Assembly: GCF_000524475.1 (NCBI RefSeq)
Contig: NZ_BAVQ01000084.1
Coordinates: forward strand, 20,989 to 84,988
Reading direction: 5' to 3'
DNA length: 64,000 nt
From: Tomitella biformata AHU 1821
GTDB lineage: Bacteria > Actinomycetota > Actinomycetes > Mycobacteriales > Mycobacteriaceae
A program made the translations under genes and the position numbers. Below, in pieces: positions 63,744 through 64,000 of the stretch (position 1 is the stretch's first letter; each line of letters starts with the position of its first letter). The notes beneath the pieces were generated by a model, which saw only the letters and a list, made by a program, of their open reading frames with translations, was not told the DNA's origin and searched no databases.

Positions 63744-64000
63744 ATGGCAACCGACTACGACGCACCCAGGCGGAACGAATCCGATGAAGTTTCGGAGGAC
63801 TCCCTGGAGGAGCTGAAGGCTCGCCGCAATGAGGCCCAGTCGGCGGTCGTCGACGTGGACGAGGCCGAGACGGCGGAGTCTTACGAGCTCCCCGGCGCGG
63901 ACCTCTCCGGCGAGGAGCTCACTGTCCGGGTGGTGCCGAAGCAGGCTGATGAGTTCACGTGCAGCAGCTGTTTTCTCGTACACCACCGGAGTCGGCTCCC
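63744..64000 (+). CDS. DUF4193 family protein (Rv2699c-like), 5' part, cut by window end
   Basis: The first 85 codons of a protein of about 100 residues. It begins MATDYDAPRRNESDEVSEDS, is very acidic (many Asp/Glu up to residue 60), and reaches FTCSSCFLVHHRSRLP, a CxxC that normally pairs with a second Cys pair in DUF4193 to bind a metal. AGGAAGGA ends 3 bases before the ATG. It runs off the window still open. Function unknown; the family is conserved in actinobacteria next to cei. Confidence 0.9.
   Translation, partial: MATDYDAPRRNESDEVSEDSLEELKARRNEAQSAVVDVDEAETAESYELPGADLSGEELTVRVVPKQADEFTCSSCFLVHHRSRL

Overview
The window is about 64 kb of high-GC DNA from an actinobacterium of the mycolic-acid group (Mycobacteriales/Corynebacteriales). 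The evidence is gene content and order: miaB, a membrane protein, a DUF349 protein, miaA, dapF, hflX, lexA, a SOS-type LysM gene, nrdR, hrpA, oxyR/ahpCD, a PAC2 protein, dtxR/ideR-galE, sigB, DUF3099, DUF3039, YihY, sigA, ppgK, suhB, cei and DUF4193. From memory this is collinear with the M. tuberculosis interval from Rv2733c down to Rv2699c. The block nrdR-divS-lexA-ptsI-fruR-fruK-fruA-ptsH also matches Corynebacterium glutamicum. The genus cannot be fixed from the sequence alone; the genome is neither M. tuberculosis nor C. glutamicum.

Layout. 1-5.2 kb: tRNA modification genes (miaB end, miaA) with conserved hypothetical neighbours. 5.2-13.5 kb: an IclR regulator, malate synthase G and a three-gene choline-to-betaine operon (betT-betB-betA), lying between miaA and dapF, which are neighbours in mycobacteria. 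13.6-17.1 kb: dapF, hflX and a secreted or anchored protein. 17.1-23.1 kb: the complete fructose PTS (fruR-fruK-fruA-ptsH leftward, ptsI rightward) around a shared promoter region. 23.1-25.4 kb: SOS and dNTP regulation (lexA, a DivS/ChiZ-like LysM protein with two SOS-like boxes between them, nrdR). 25.4-31.1 kb: an ABC-F ATPase and the giant helicase HrpA. 31.2-34.9 kb: the least conserved stretch, with a Pr6Pr membrane protein, a decayed PknK-like kinase/LuxR-ATPase fusion, a small membrane protein and a permuted papain-like protein. 35.0-38.6 kb: peroxide defence (ahpC-ahpD, divergent oxyR) and an HTH-less LysR-like protein divergent from DUF5997.

38.7-50.3 kb: a DUF3516 helicase with a PAC2 protein, a lipoprotein, a DUF4192 protein, dtxR-galE, and an overlapping acuC/GNAT-acyl-CoA-synthetase pair that looks like a reversible protein-acylation module. 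50.4-60.6 kb: sigB and sigA flanking a methyltransferase, small DUF proteins, a YihY membrane protein, an SF2 helicase and a KhtT/KhtU-type K+/H+ antiporter. 60.8-64 kb: ppgK, suhB, cei and the start of a DUF4193 gene.

No tRNA, rRNA, CRISPR array, insertion sequence or prophage was seen. Nearly everything is core genome. The points most worth a second look are the PknK-like pseudogene with its palindrome, the acuC/acyltransferase pair with its missing ligase histidine, the HTH-less LysR-like/DUF5997 pair, and several candidate operators (SOS boxes, a Crp/GlxR-like site, palindromes at ptsI, sigA and betT, and an ECF-type promoter at sigB).
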